Shown: piece after piece, positions 51,038-59,670 of the stretch
Layout of the letters: each line of letters opens with the position of its first letter
How positions within the stretch are numbered: position 1 is the stretch's first letter
Assembly: GCF_002631205.1 (NCBI RefSeq)
Contig: NZ_PDLO01000007.1
Coordinates: forward strand, 162,272 to 226,271
Source of the DNA: Neolewinella marina
GTDB taxonomy: Bacteria; Bacteroidota; Bacteroidia; Chitinophagales; Saprospiraceae
DNA length: 64,000 nucleotides
Direction: 5' to 3'
The notes under the pieces: model-generated
The model's database searches: none
Seen by the model: the letters and a program-made list of their open reading frames with translations, nothing else
What the model was told of the DNA's origin: nothing
Translations under genes and position numbers: made by a program

Positions 51038-52204
51038 ATGAATGAAGAGCAGCAACCCGAAACCCGCGCCATCCGCGGGCAATTGGCGGCAACCCAGTAC
51101 CGGGAGCACTCCGCGCCCCTGTTTCTGACCAGCAGTTTCACCTTTTCGTCCGCGGAATCCATGGCCGAAACCTTCGCCGGCAACGGGGAAGGCATCATCT
51201 ACAGCCGCTACAACAACCCCAACGTTGATGAACTCATCGCCAAGGCCTGTGCCCTGGAGGGGATGGAGGCCGGCTTTGCCACCGCCTCCGGCATGGGAGC
51301 GGTCTTTGCCAGCCTTGCCGCCCTGGTGGAACAGGGCGACCACATCGTTGCCACCCGGGCCGTATTCGGCAGCACCCACCAGATCCTTACCCAGATTCTG
51401 CCCAAGTGGGGGGTGACCTTCACCTACGTGGAACCGGACCAGCCCGACAGCTGGCCCGCGGCCGTACGGCCGGAATCCAAATTGTTCGTTACCGAAACCC
51501 CCTCGAATCCGGGCCTGCAACTGGTTGACCTGGAGCGGGCCGGGGAATTCTGCCGGGCCCATAACCTCACCTTCATCGTCGACAACTGCTTCGCTACGCC
51601 CTACCTGCAGCGGCCGGGGGACTACGGCGCGGATCTGGTTACCCACTCGGCCACCAAATGGATGGACGGGCAGGGACGGGTGCTGGGCGGCTTGCTGCTC
51701 GGGCGGGCGGACATCATGGAGCAGGTGACCTTCTTCTGCCGCCACACCGGACCGGCCATGTCGCCCTTTAACGCCTGGGTCATTTCCAAAAGCCTGGAAA
51801 CCCTGCACGTTCGGATGGCCGCCCACTGCCAGTCGGCGCTCACCCTCGCCCGCTGGCTGGGGGAACAGCGGGGTATCGCCCGCGTGCATTACCCCCACCT
51901 GGAGAGCCACCCCCAGTACGACCTGGCCAAGCGGCAGATGACGGCCGGCGGAGGGATTGTGACTTTTGAGTTGACCGGAGGGGAAGCCGCCGCCCGCCGC
52001 CTGCTGAACAGCGTACAATTGTGTACCCGCAGCAGCAACCTGGGGGATACCCGCACCATCCTTACCCATCCGGCCACTACCACCCACAGCAAACTGAGCC
52101 GTGAGGAACGGTCCGCGGTGGGTATCTCCGACGGCCTGGTGCGCATGAGCGTAGGCCTGGAGGCCGTGACCGACCTGCAGCAGGACTTGCTGAGGGGGTT
52201 ATAA
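51038..52204 (+). CDS. metZ: O-succinylhomoserine sulfhydrylase (MetZ-like trans-sulfuration enzyme)
   Basis: A 388-residue PLP enzyme of the Cys/Met metabolism family. YSRYNNPNVDELIAK holds the phosphate-binding Tyr/Arg, FATASGMGAVFASLAAL the GM cofactor loop, FIVDNCFATPYLQRP the ring Asp, and THSATKWMDGQGRVLGG the PLP Lys with the DGQGR sequence characteristic of MetZ. It would make homocysteine from O-succinyl- or O-acetylhomoserine and sulfide. Cystathionine synthase or gamma-lyase activity cannot be excluded. Confidence 0.87.
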   Translation: MNEEQQPETRAIRGQLAATQYREHSAPLFLTSSFTFSSAESMAETFAGNGEGIIYSRYNNPNVDELIAKACALEGMEAGFATASGMGAVFASLAALVEQGDHIVATRAVFGSTHQILTQILPKWGVTFTYVEPDQPDSWPAAVRPESKLFVTETPSNPGLQLVDLERAGEFCRAHNLTFIVDNCFATPYLQRPGDYGADLVTHSATKWMDGQGRVLGGLLLGRADIMEQVTFFCRHTGPAMSPFNAWVISKSLETLHVRMAAHCQSALTLARWLGEQRGIARVHYPHLESHPQYDLAKRQMTAGGGIVTFELTGGEAAARRLLNSVQLCTRSSNLGDTRTILTHPATTTHSKLSREERSAVGISDGLVRMSVGLEAVTDLQQDLLRGL

Positions 52205-52214
52205 TCCCTCAATC

Positions 52215-52229
52215 CTGAGATATTCTCAG
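52215..52229. promoter_or_regulatory. Short palindrome before the TetR-type gene
   Basis: CTGAGA-TAT-TCTCAG between metZ and the regulator gene, followed by an A2T7 run at 52241-52249. It may be a weak metZ terminator or a site for the TetR-type regulator. Confidence 0.35.
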
Positions 52230-52287
52230 CCGGGCGCAACAATTTTTTTCCTTCAATAGTTAGGTGGCCGGCACAATAGTAATGCTA

Positions 52288-52295
52288 TCACTTTG
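52288..52295 (+). promoter_or_regulatory. Possible -7 box TCACTTTG of the export operon
   Basis: TCACTTTG ends 7 bases before ATG 52303. One base off TAnnTTTG. It favours this start over an ATG-like codon at 52264. Confidence 0.35.
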
Positions 52296-52302
52296 CCGGT
52301 TT

Positions 52303-52980
52303 ATGGATGTTACAATTACCCCTTTAGTCATTGCGGTTTGTCCCTCGCTGTACCTCAAGGATCCCGAAACCAGTAAGCTGGGAAAGCGGATCGTGGCCGG
52401 GGCCATTGACCTGGTTGACGAAATCGGGCTGGAACAATTCACCTTCCGCAAGCTGGCCGTCAGGGTGGGGACCACCGAGGCATCGGTTTACCGTTACTTC
52501 GAGAACAAGCACAAACTGCTGCTGTACCTGGTTATGTGGTACTGGGGATGGATGGACCACCGGTTGACGGCCGCCCTGGCCGGCTTGCCCACCGCCGAAG
52601 ACCGACTGCGGCGGGCGATCCGGTTGCTTACGGAAACCGTAGCTGAAGACAGCGACTTTTCCCACGTCAATGAGGTAAAACTCAACCGTATCGTGGTTGC
52701 GGAAAGCCTGAAGGTTTACCTCACCCGCGCCGTGGATGAGGACAACCGCCAGGGTGCTTTTCAGTACTATAAGCAACTGGTGGAGCGGGTGAGCGGTATC
52801 ATCAGGGAGGTAAACCCAACATTTGCCTACCCACACATGCTGGTGACCACCATCATCGAGGGCGGGCATCTGCAGCGGCACTTCAGTCACCATCTGCCCC
52901 GGATCACCGATGCGCCGCGGGATGGCGAAGACGCCGTCGTCTGTTTTTTCACCCACCTGGCCTTCAAAACCATTAGTTGA
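52303..52980 (+). CDS. TetR/AcrR-family transcriptional regulator
   Basis: A 225-residue regulator. The TetR helix-turn-helix is at ~30-75 (KRIVAGAIDLVDEIGLEQFTF, RKLAVRVGTTEASVYRYFENKHKLLLYLV, pattern GTTEASVYRYF). The C-terminal helical domain (~85-225) has no match that I know. Its stop overlaps or abuts the ABC gene region (9 bases to ATG 52989), so it is the first gene of the export operon and probably controls it. Confidence 0.88.
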   Translation: MDVTITPLVIAVCPSLYLKDPETSKLGKRIVAGAIDLVDEIGLEQFTFRKLAVRVGTTEASVYRYFENKHKLLLYLVMWYWGWMDHRLTAALAGLPTAEDRLRRAIRLLTETVAEDSDFSHVNEVKLNRIVVAESLKVYLTRAVDEDNRQGAFQYYKQLVERVSGIIREVNPTFAYPHMLVTTIIEGGHLQRHFSHHLPRITDAPRDGEDAVVCFFTHLAFKTIS

Positions 52981-52988
52981 CTTCTTTT

Positions 52989-54677
52989 ATGGCCGTTACT
53001 CAATCTGATCTTTCTCCGCTAGAGCGCTTCTGGCGCCTGCTCAAGCCCGACCGGCGGGAGGTCCGCAACGTCTGGGTATACGCCCTGTTCGCCGGTTTGG
53101 TCAACCTGTCGCTGCCCCTGGGCATCCAGGCCATCGTCAACCTCATCATGGGGGGGCGCCCCAGTTCGGCGTGGTTGGTGCTGGTCTGCCTGGTGGTCTT
53201 CGGCATTGCAGCTATCGGCGTACTGCAGATCCAGCAGATGCGGGTAGTGGAAAACCTGCAGCAAAAGATCTTCAGTCGGGCCGCCTTTGAATTTGCCTAC
53301 CGCATCCCGCGGGTCCGGACGGATGTGATTTACAACTACTACGGGCCGGAACTGATGAACCGCTTCTTTGACGTGCTGACCGTCCAGAAGGGGCTGTCGA
53401 AGATCCTGATCGACTTCTCGGTGGCGAGTTTGCAGGTGGTCTTTGGCCTGATGCTCCTGTCGGTGTACCACCCCTTCTTCATCCTCTTCGGCATCATCCT
53501 GGTAGGACTGGTGACCCTCATTTTCGTCTTCACCGCCCGCCGGGGGCTGGCTACCAGCCTGCAGGAATCCAAGCACAAATACGCCGCCGTGCACTGGCTG
53601 GAGGAGCTGGCCCGTACCGCCAGCAGCTTCAAAATGGCGGGGAAGTCCAACATGGCCCTGCAGCGCATGGATCGCCACGTCGACGACTACCTGGATGCCC
53701 GGGAAAGCCACTTCAACATCCTAATCCGCCAGTACGGCCTGCTGGTGGTGTTCAAGGTCATCGTGGCCCTGGGACTGCTGGCCATCGGGGGCTTGCTGGT
53801 GATGCAGGAAAGGATGAACATCGGACAGTTCGTGGCCGCGGAGATCATTATTCTTTTCGTCATGGCTTCGGTCGAAAAACTCATCCTCTCGCTGGAGACG
53901 ATTTACGACGTGCTCACCGGCCTGGAAAAGATCGGCCAGGTGACCGACCTCGAGCTCGATAACAAGACCGACGGGTCGCCCGTGGAGCTGATGCAGTCCG
54001 AAGCCGGGCTGGCCATTCGCCTGGAAAACGTGACCTTCAAATACCCGAATGCCCCCGAGGCCATCCTGAACCAACTCGAATTCTACGCCAAGTCAGGCGA
54101 GCGGGTAATGATCACTGGTCCCAGCGGATCCGGCAAGAGCACCTTGCTCTACCTCATCGCCGGACTGTACGACATCCGCAAAGGATCGCTGTCCTACAAT
54201 GGACTGCCCCGCAACAACCTGGGGCTGGAGGCCCTGCACAGCATCATTGGCACCTGCTTCAAGCAAGGGGAGCTCTTCGAGGGCACCGTGCTGGAAAACA
54301 TTACCATGGGGCGCGAGCGGGCCACCTTCCAGAACGTGGAGTGGGCCGTGGAGAACCTGGGCCTGTCTTCCACCATCCGGAACCTGCCACTGGGCTTCGA
54401 AACCAAGCTGAACCCCACGGGCGACAAACTGTCCCGCAGCATCGTGCAACGGCTGTTGCTCGCGCGGGCCATTGCCGACCGGCCCCGGCTGTTGCTGCTC
54501 GAGCACTCCTTTGAGGCGATCGACCAGGACGGGCGCCACGAGATCATCGACTTCCTCCTCGACCGGTCTCACCCCTGGACCCTCATCGCGGCCAGCAGCA
54601 ACAAATACCTGGCCACCCTTTGCGACCGCATGATCACCCTGGAAAAGGGCCGCGTTGCCGCTGACCTGACCAACTGA
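52989..54677 (+). CDS. ABC exporter subunit with degenerate ATPase site
   Basis: A 562-residue half-transporter. Residues ~1-320 hold about six membrane helices of an exporter fold (VWVYALFAGLVNLSLPLGIQ, LVLVCLVVFGIAAIGVL, FFILFGIILVGLVTLIFVF, VVFKVIVALGLLAIGGLLV). The nucleotide domain has intact Walker A GPSGSGKST. The signature is LSRSI in place of LSGGQ, Walker B ends LLLLEHS (no DE pair), and the switch position reads IAASSN in place of IAH. With the HlyD- and TolC-type genes it forms a type I secretion-like complex. ATG 52989; a TTG at 52977 overlaps the previous stop. Confidence 0.85.
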   Translation: MAVTQSDLSPLERFWRLLKPDRREVRNVWVYALFAGLVNLSLPLGIQAIVNLIMGGRPSSAWLVLVCLVVFGIAAIGVLQIQQMRVVENLQQKIFSRAAFEFAYRIPRVRTDVIYNYYGPELMNRFFDVLTVQKGLSKILIDFSVASLQVVFGLMLLSVYHPFFILFGIILVGLVTLIFVFTARRGLATSLQESKHKYAAVHWLEELARTASSFKMAGKSNMALQRMDRHVDDYLDARESHFNILIRQYGLLVVFKVIVALGLLAIGGLLVMQERMNIGQFVAAEIIILFVMASVEKLILSLETIYDVLTGLEKIGQVTDLELDNKTDGSPVELMQSEAGLAIRLENVTFKYPNAPEAILNQLEFYAKSGERVMITGPSGSGKSTLLYLIAGLYDIRKGSLSYNGLPRNNLGLEALHSIIGTCFKQGELFEGTVLENITMGRERATFQNVEWAVENLGLSSTIRNLPLGFETKLNPTGDKLSRSIVQRLLLARAIADRPRLLLLEHSFEAIDQDGRHEIIDFLLDRSHPWTLIAASSNKYLATLCDRMITLEKGRVAADLTN

Positions 54678-54684
54678 CCCCTCC

Positions 54685-56055
54685 ATGCTCAACATCTCAT
54701 TCAATTCCGTCAACCGCCACGTGGACCGCGACTGCCTGCCCTCGCTGCGGAGGGTAGAGAACCGCCGGTCGGGCAATGTGCTGTTGCGGCTGTTGACCAT
54801 TTTCTCGATCCTGTTCCTCATCAGCCTGTTCCTGCCCTGGACCCAACACATCCGGGCCACCGGACAGGTAACGGCCCTGCAACCCAACCAGCGGCCGCAG
54901 ATGGTGCAGACCATCATCGGCGGCCAGATCCTGGAATGGTACGTGCGCGAAGGTGACCTGGTGGAGGAAGGGGATACCATCCTGCGCCTGGCCGAAACCA
55001 AGGACGCCTACTTCGACACCAGCCTGCTGGACCGCACCCGCTCCCAGGTGATGGCCAAGGAAATGTCGCTGCAGTCCTACCAATCCAAGATCGATGCCCT
55101 GGCCAACCAGATGGAAGCCCTGCGCGAATCGGGCCGCCTGCGCACCGAACAGGCCCGCAACAAACTGCAACAGGCCCGCCTGAAGGTGGCCAGCGACAGC
55201 ATGGACCTGGAGGCCACCCGGTTGAATACCGAAGTGGCCCGCAACCAGTACGAGCGCATGGAGGAGCTGTACGAGCAGGGGCTGAAGTCGCTCACCGATC
55301 TGGAAAACCGCCGGGTAACCTTCCAGCAGGCCCAGGCCAAATTAATCAGTGCCGAAAACCGCCTGCTGGCCTCCCGTAACGACGTGATCAATGCCCAGGT
55401 GGAACTCAACGCCATCCAGGCCAAGCTAAGGGACGATTTGGCTAAAGCCAGTTCCGAAAGGTACACCGCCCTTTCGGGCCGCTTCGAGGCCGAGGCCGGG
55501 GTGGCGAAATTGGAAAACGAATTCAGCAACTACGAGCGCCGCACCGATCTATACATCCTCCGGGCGCCCCAGTCGGGCTACATCACGGAAATCCTGGCGG
55601 CGGGAATCGGGGAGAACCTTTCGGCCGGCGAACAGGTGGTGACCATCGTCCCGGCCAACTACCAATTAGCCGTCGAGATCTTCGTGCGGCCCATCGACCT
55701 GCCCCTGCTGAACCCCGGCCAGCAGGTCAACATCCAGTTCGACGGCTGGCCCTCTATCGTATTCAGCGGCTGGCCCAACACCAGTTACGGAACTTATTCG
55801 GGCACCGTGGTGGCCATCGACCGGGCCATCAACGCCGGCGGCGAGTACCGCGTAATGGTGGCTCCCGATGACAGCGAGGAAGCCTGGCCCGAGGCCCTGC
55901 GGATCGGTTCCGGCGCCTCGGCCCTGGTGCTGCTGAAGGACGTGCCCCTGTGGTACGAAATGTGGCGCAAGATCAATGGATTCCCCGCCGACCTCTACGT
56001 CCCGGCTGCCACCACGGCACCCGCGGCCCCGCCGAAAATCAAGGTACCCAAATGA
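54685..56055 (+). CDS. HlyD-family periplasmic adaptor protein
   Basis: A 456-residue membrane-fusion protein. One N-terminal helix (LLTIFSILFLISLFLPWTQ) anchors it; GQVTALQPNQRPQMVQTIIGG and EGDLVEEGDTILRLAETKD form the first lipoyl half. A long coiled coil (~110-290) follows, then the second lipoyl half (LRAPQSGYITEILAAGIGENLSAGEQVVTI, in two parts) and a beta-barrel domain. It would bridge the ABC subunit and the outer-membrane channel. 7 bases after the ABC gene. Confidence 0.9.
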   Translation: MLNISFNSVNRHVDRDCLPSLRRVENRRSGNVLLRLLTIFSILFLISLFLPWTQHIRATGQVTALQPNQRPQMVQTIIGGQILEWYVREGDLVEEGDTILRLAETKDAYFDTSLLDRTRSQVMAKEMSLQSYQSKIDALANQMEALRESGRLRTEQARNKLQQARLKVASDSMDLEATRLNTEVARNQYERMEELYEQGLKSLTDLENRRVTFQQAQAKLISAENRLLASRNDVINAQVELNAIQAKLRDDLAKASSERYTALSGRFEAEAGVAKLENEFSNYERRTDLYILRAPQSGYITEILAAGIGENLSAGEQVVTIVPANYQLAVEIFVRPIDLPLLNPGQQVNIQFDGWPSIVFSGWPNTSYGTYSGTVVAIDRAINAGGEYRVMVAPDDSEEAWPEALRIGSGASALVLLKDVPLWYEMWRKINGFPADLYVPAATTAPAAPPKIKVPK

Positions 56056-56059
56056 TGCC

Positions 56060-57472
56060 ATGCCCATGTTGTACCTGATCCTGCTTGTCCTGCTGACGGC
56101 CACGCCCCTGAGAGGCCAGGAGCTGCCGCCCGTGCTCACCGAAGAAGAGTTCCTCGCGCGGGTCGCCAACCATCACCCCCTGGCGGTGAGAGCCGACCTG
56201 CAGCGCGATCGCGCCCGGGCACTCCTGCAAGAGGCCCGGGGTGGTTTTGACCCGAAACTGTACGGCGACCTGGCCCAGAAGTACTACCGGGGTACCCGCT
56301 ACTACAGCGTGGCCGAGGGCGGGCTGAAGGTGCCCACCTGGTTCGGCGTGGAGCTGAACGCCGCCTACGAACGCAACGAAGGGTACTACCTGAACCCGGA
56401 AAACACCGTACCCGAAAACGGGCTGTTCGCCGCCGGCCTGACGCTGCCCCTGGGCCAGGGACTCATGTTCGACCAGCGCCGGGCGGAGTTGCAGCGGGCG
56501 CGCATCTACCAGCAGGCGACGGCGGCGGAGCGGCTGGTTCAACTCAACGAATTGCTGTACGAAGCCGGGAGCCGCTACTGGGAATGGGCGGGGGCGCAGG
56601 GTGCCGTGGAGGTCTACACCGAAGCCGTGGAGCTGGCCCGTGCCCGTTACGCGGCCGTCGTGAACAGCGCGGCCCTGGGCGACCGGCCCGCCATCGATAC
56701 CCTCGAAGCCCAGATCCTGGTGCAGAACCGCCTGCTGGGACTGGAGTCCGCCCGGCTGGAAGCCGCCAACGCCGCCGCCGCGCTGAATGCCTTCCTGTGG
56801 CTGGACGGGGTGATTCCCCTGGAACTGGAGGCGGATACCCGTCCGCTCGATCCCGCCTCGGTGGTCGTGGCCCCGCCCGAACCCCTGCCGCCCGGAACCG
56901 AAAACCCGGCCCTGCTGCGGACCCGCCTGAAGGTGGACGAGCTGGAAGTGGACGAGCGACTCCAACGGGAACAACTTAAGCCCCGCCTCGACCTGAAGTA
57001 CAACGCCCTGCTCGCCGGGGGAGTAGACCGCCCCCTGGAAAGTTTCTCAACCCGCGATTACAAATGGGGGCTCACCTTCAGCCAGTCACTTCTGCTGCGC
57101 AAGGAGCGCGGAAAGCTGGCCCTTACGCGCATCAAGCTGAGCGAAACCCAGCTCGAGCTAAGCGACAAGGCCGCCCAGCTGTCGGTAAAACTCGCCCAGG
57201 CGGATAACGAGGCGCGGGTTACCGTAGCCCAGTACGAACTGGCGCGGCGCAACGCCAGTGACTACGCGCGATTACTGGACGGGGAGCGCGACCTGTTCCG
57301 GGCGGGGGAGAGCTCGCTGTTCCTGGTGAACAGCCGGGAGGTATCCTTCATAGACGCCAGCCTCAAGCAGTTGGAGCTGATGGTGAAACACCGTAAGGCA
57401 CGTCTGGCGCGGCGCTTTGCTGCGGGCCTGACGCTTCCGGTCGTGGAAGGTGGAACCTTACCCAGTGAGTAA
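56060..57472 (+). CDS. TolC-family outer-membrane channel protein
   Basis: A 470-residue protein with a signal peptide (LYLILLVLLTATPLRGQ). TolC-like helical pairs are seen (EEEFLARVANHHPLAVRADL, RDRARALLQEARGGFDPKLY, LARARYAAVVNSAALGDRPAIDTLEAQI, ARLLDGERDLFRAGESSLFLV). Third structural gene of the export operon, 4 bases after the adaptor. ATG 56060 is chosen at the signal peptide. The 3' end overlaps the opposite gene by 110 bases. Confidence 0.87.
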   Translation: MPMLYLILLVLLTATPLRGQELPPVLTEEEFLARVANHHPLAVRADLQRDRARALLQEARGGFDPKLYGDLAQKYYRGTRYYSVAEGGLKVPTWFGVELNAAYERNEGYYLNPENTVPENGLFAAGLTLPLGQGLMFDQRRAELQRARIYQQATAAERLVQLNELLYEAGSRYWEWAGAQGAVEVYTEAVELARARYAAVVNSAALGDRPAIDTLEAQILVQNRLLGLESARLEAANAAAALNAFLWLDGVIPLELEADTRPLDPASVVVAPPEPLPPGTENPALLRTRLKVDELEVDERLQREQLKPRLDLKYNALLAGGVDRPLESFSTRDYKWGLTFSQSLLLRKERGKLALTRIKLSETQLELSDKAAQLSVKLAQADNEARVTVAQYELARRNASDYARLLDGERDLFRAGESSLFLVNSREVSFIDASLKQLELMVKHRKARLARRFAAGLTLPVVEGGTLPSE

Positions 57473-58952
57473 GGTCGAGGTAGAGTAGGGCCTTGTGCTC
57501 GTAGGGGTCGTTGGTAGCGGCCTCGCGCAATTCTTCGTCCAGTTTCTGGAAGATGGGCAGGTGTTCCGACTTCACGAGTTTGATAAGCTTGCGCAGGGCG
57601 GCGGTGGCCAGGCGGTGGACCTGTCCGGTTTCGGTGCTCTTGCGCATCTGCCGGTTCACGTTCACCAGGTGGTAGTCCAGCAGCGCCCGGTTGCCAAGCT
57701 CGTAGTGGCATAGCAGGTGCAGCAGGCGGGTATTGAGCAGCAGGTCTTCCCGGAGGATGCCCGTACGCATGTTGATGATCTCGTTGAGGTAGTCGAGGGC
57801 CTCCTCGAAGCGCCGCAGAATGAAACAGGTGGCCGCGAACTTGTACAGGAAGAGGCCCCAGCGGTGGTCGGTGGGGCGGAATTCCTTGCTGATGTAGGCC
57901 GACCGCAGTTGCTGCCCCGCGCGGTGGGCACCCGCCCAGTTGCCGGTGGCCAGGTGAGCGTTCAGCGTCATCAGGCCGGCGTAGGTGCGTCCGATCAGCT
58001 GACTGTTCTCGTTGAGCAACACCTGATCGTCGCCCAGGAACTCCTGAACCACCCGCAGCGACCGCAGCATCCGCAGGGTGTCGCCCGTCAGGTAAGCGAA
58101 AATGGAGACGTAGTAGAGGCACCGCAGGTACAGGTCCGGGTCCTTCACCGTCATGTGGGTGCTGAGGTGGAATAACGTCAGGGCGTTCATCGCCGATTCC
58201 AGGGCATCGTCGAAGCTGAGCTGGATGTAGTGATACCACATCGAGGCCTGGAAGCGGTTGATCTTCTGGTGAAAGGTGCTGCGCACGATCTCCCGGTCGA
58301 AGCGGTAGGTCTGGATGTTGTCCCAGAACTCCCGGTTTTCCTGCCGCTCCTCCGCACTGCGGCTGTGGCCGGCCTCGATGTAGCGGCCGTGAATCTGGAT
58401 ATTCAGGTTGAACAACTCGCTGGTGTTGAGTACGCTGTAGCTGCGCTCCGCGGATTCGTTGAGCAACAGGTCCATCTTGTTGTCGATCTGCCGCGAGAGG
58501 GTAACGTGGCGGGATTCGATCAGTTTCTGGAATTCCAGGATCTCCAGATGAAGCACGTCCCGGTTGTGTTCCACGGCTTTGGCCTTAGCCCTTTCGAGGG
58601 ACCGCAGGGCGTCCAGATAAAGCCCCTTGCCGTAGAGGATGTGGCTGAAGTCGATCTGCTCCCGCAGCTCAATGTCGATCTCCTTGTTGATGTAGATGAG
58701 GCGCAGGCTGGTGAGCACCTGCTGGTAAAGGTGGCGCTTGAGGTTGGAGTACTGGCCGGCGGTGAGCGCCAGCCGGTCGGTGACCACGGCGTCATCCGGG
58801 GAGGGCAGGCGGTCCAGGACGTCGAACAGCTGGATGAACTTACTGTCGCCGGTGGACCCGCCGCGGGTGGCATAAAGCTTGAAATTGCGCTTTTCTGCCT
58901 TGTTGAGCGATTTTATGAGTCGCCACAACTGATCTTTGACGGCCGTTGGCAT
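57363..58952 (-). CDS. Conserved hypothetical helical-repeat protein
   Basis: A 529-residue cytoplasmic protein, helical throughout. It opens KDQLWRLIKSLNKAEKRNFKLYA and contains TPR/HEAT-like helix pairs (LYLDALRSLERAKAKAVEHN, QLSFDDALESAMNALTLF, RRFEEALDYLNEIINM). I know this N-terminal pattern only as an uncharacterised Bacteroidota family. The last ~30 residues (RPEASGPQQSAAPDVPYG...) are low-complexity and lie opposite the 3' end of the TolC gene, so they may be a recent extension. Upstream, 58953-59192 is a 240-base divergent promoter region shared with the PII gene, without a gene of its own. Confidence 0.7.
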   Translation of the reverse strand: MPTAVKDQLWRLIKSLNKAEKRNFKLYATRGGSTGDSKFIQLFDVLDRLPSPDDAVVTDRLALTAGQYSNLKRHLYQQVLTSLRLIYINKEIDIELREQIDFSHILYGKGLYLDALRSLERAKAKAVEHNRDVLHLEILEFQKLIESRHVTLSRQIDNKMDLLLNESAERSYSVLNTSELFNLNIQIHGRYIEAGHSRSAEERQENREFWDNIQTYRFDREIVRSTFHQKINRFQASMWYHYIQLSFDDALESAMNALTLFHLSTHMTVKDPDLYLRCLYYVSIFAYLTGDTLRMLRSLRVVQEFLGDDQVLLNENSQLIGRTYAGLMTLNAHLATGNWAGAHRAGQQLRSAYISKEFRPTDHRWGLFLYKFAATCFILRRFEEALDYLNEIINMRTGILREDLLLNTRLLHLLCHYELGNRALLDYHLVNVNRQMRKSTETGQVHRLATAALRKLIKLVKSEHLPIFQKLDEELREAATNDPYEHKALLYLDLTHWVRFHLPRPEASGPQQSAAPDVPYGVSPSAPTA

Positions 58953-59192
58953 GGGTAAGCGGGGTGGTGTAAGTGGTTGTAAATCAGCTATAAAGTATGC
59001 CTGAGGGCGCTTTAGGCGTCACATAAGGCCAAACTACTTCGCTGGGGGGGATGCCATTTCGGGTGGCATATTTGTTTCAACGAAGCAAGGAGACGTCCGG
59101 GCTTCTCCCAGTCCCCAACCAGATAGGCTTCTCCGTTCACTTTTTTCCTGGCCCTCTGCTAACCACCCTGCGGCCTAAAGATAACCACTTCT

Positions 59193-59531
59193 ATGAAGAA
59201 GATTGAAGCTATCATCCGACTGTCGCGCTTTGAGAGCATCCGGGATGCCCTGGCGGCCATCGACGTCAATTTCTTTACCCTCACGGAAGTCAAAGGTTTC
59301 GGCCTGCAGCGGGGCGAGCAGCTCACCTACCGCGGCAGCGTCTACGACGCCGACTACATTGCCCGCCTGCAACTCGACATCGTGGCCCCGGCCCATAAAG
59401 TGGAAGCCATCGTCGAGGCCATCGTATCGGCGGGCCGTACTGGCAAGGTAGGCGACGGCAAGATCGTCGTCTACGAACTCGACCGCATCGTCCGCATTCG
59501 CACGGGCGAAGAAGACGAAAGCGCGATTTAA
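59193..59531 (+). CDS. PII nitrogen-regulatory protein (GlnB/GlnK)
   Basis: A 112-residue trimeric signal protein sensing ATP/ADP and 2-oxoglutarate. KKIEAIIRLSRFESIRDAL, the T-loop with QLTYRGSVYDADY (Tyr in the uridylylation-site region), the B-loop RTGKVGDGKIVVYEL and RIRTGEE are all present. Next to amt, it should act as GlnK and plug or regulate the ammonium channel. The T-loop sequence differs from proteobacterial forms, so covalent modification is uncertain. Confidence 0.93.
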   Translation: MKKIEAIIRLSRFESIRDALAAIDVNFFTLTEVKGFGLQRGEQLTYRGSVYDADYIARLQLDIVAPAHKVEAIVEAIVSAGRTGKVGDGKIVVYELDRIVRIRTGEEDESAI

Positions 59532-59670
59532 CCCTCCCCCCGCGCCGCCCTTGCGGCGCGACGATTCCATCTGATTTAACCCTTCCGCTCCGGCGACCCC
59601 CGTGGTCACCCTGGCCATGCCATGCCGGTTCGCGGACATCCCCCCCTCATTAATCAACTACCCCATTGCC

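Noticed and set aside
59060..59080. Sigma-54 promoter before the PII gene
   Set aside because: TGGCATATTTGTTTC has the GG half but lacks the TTGC half at the right distance.
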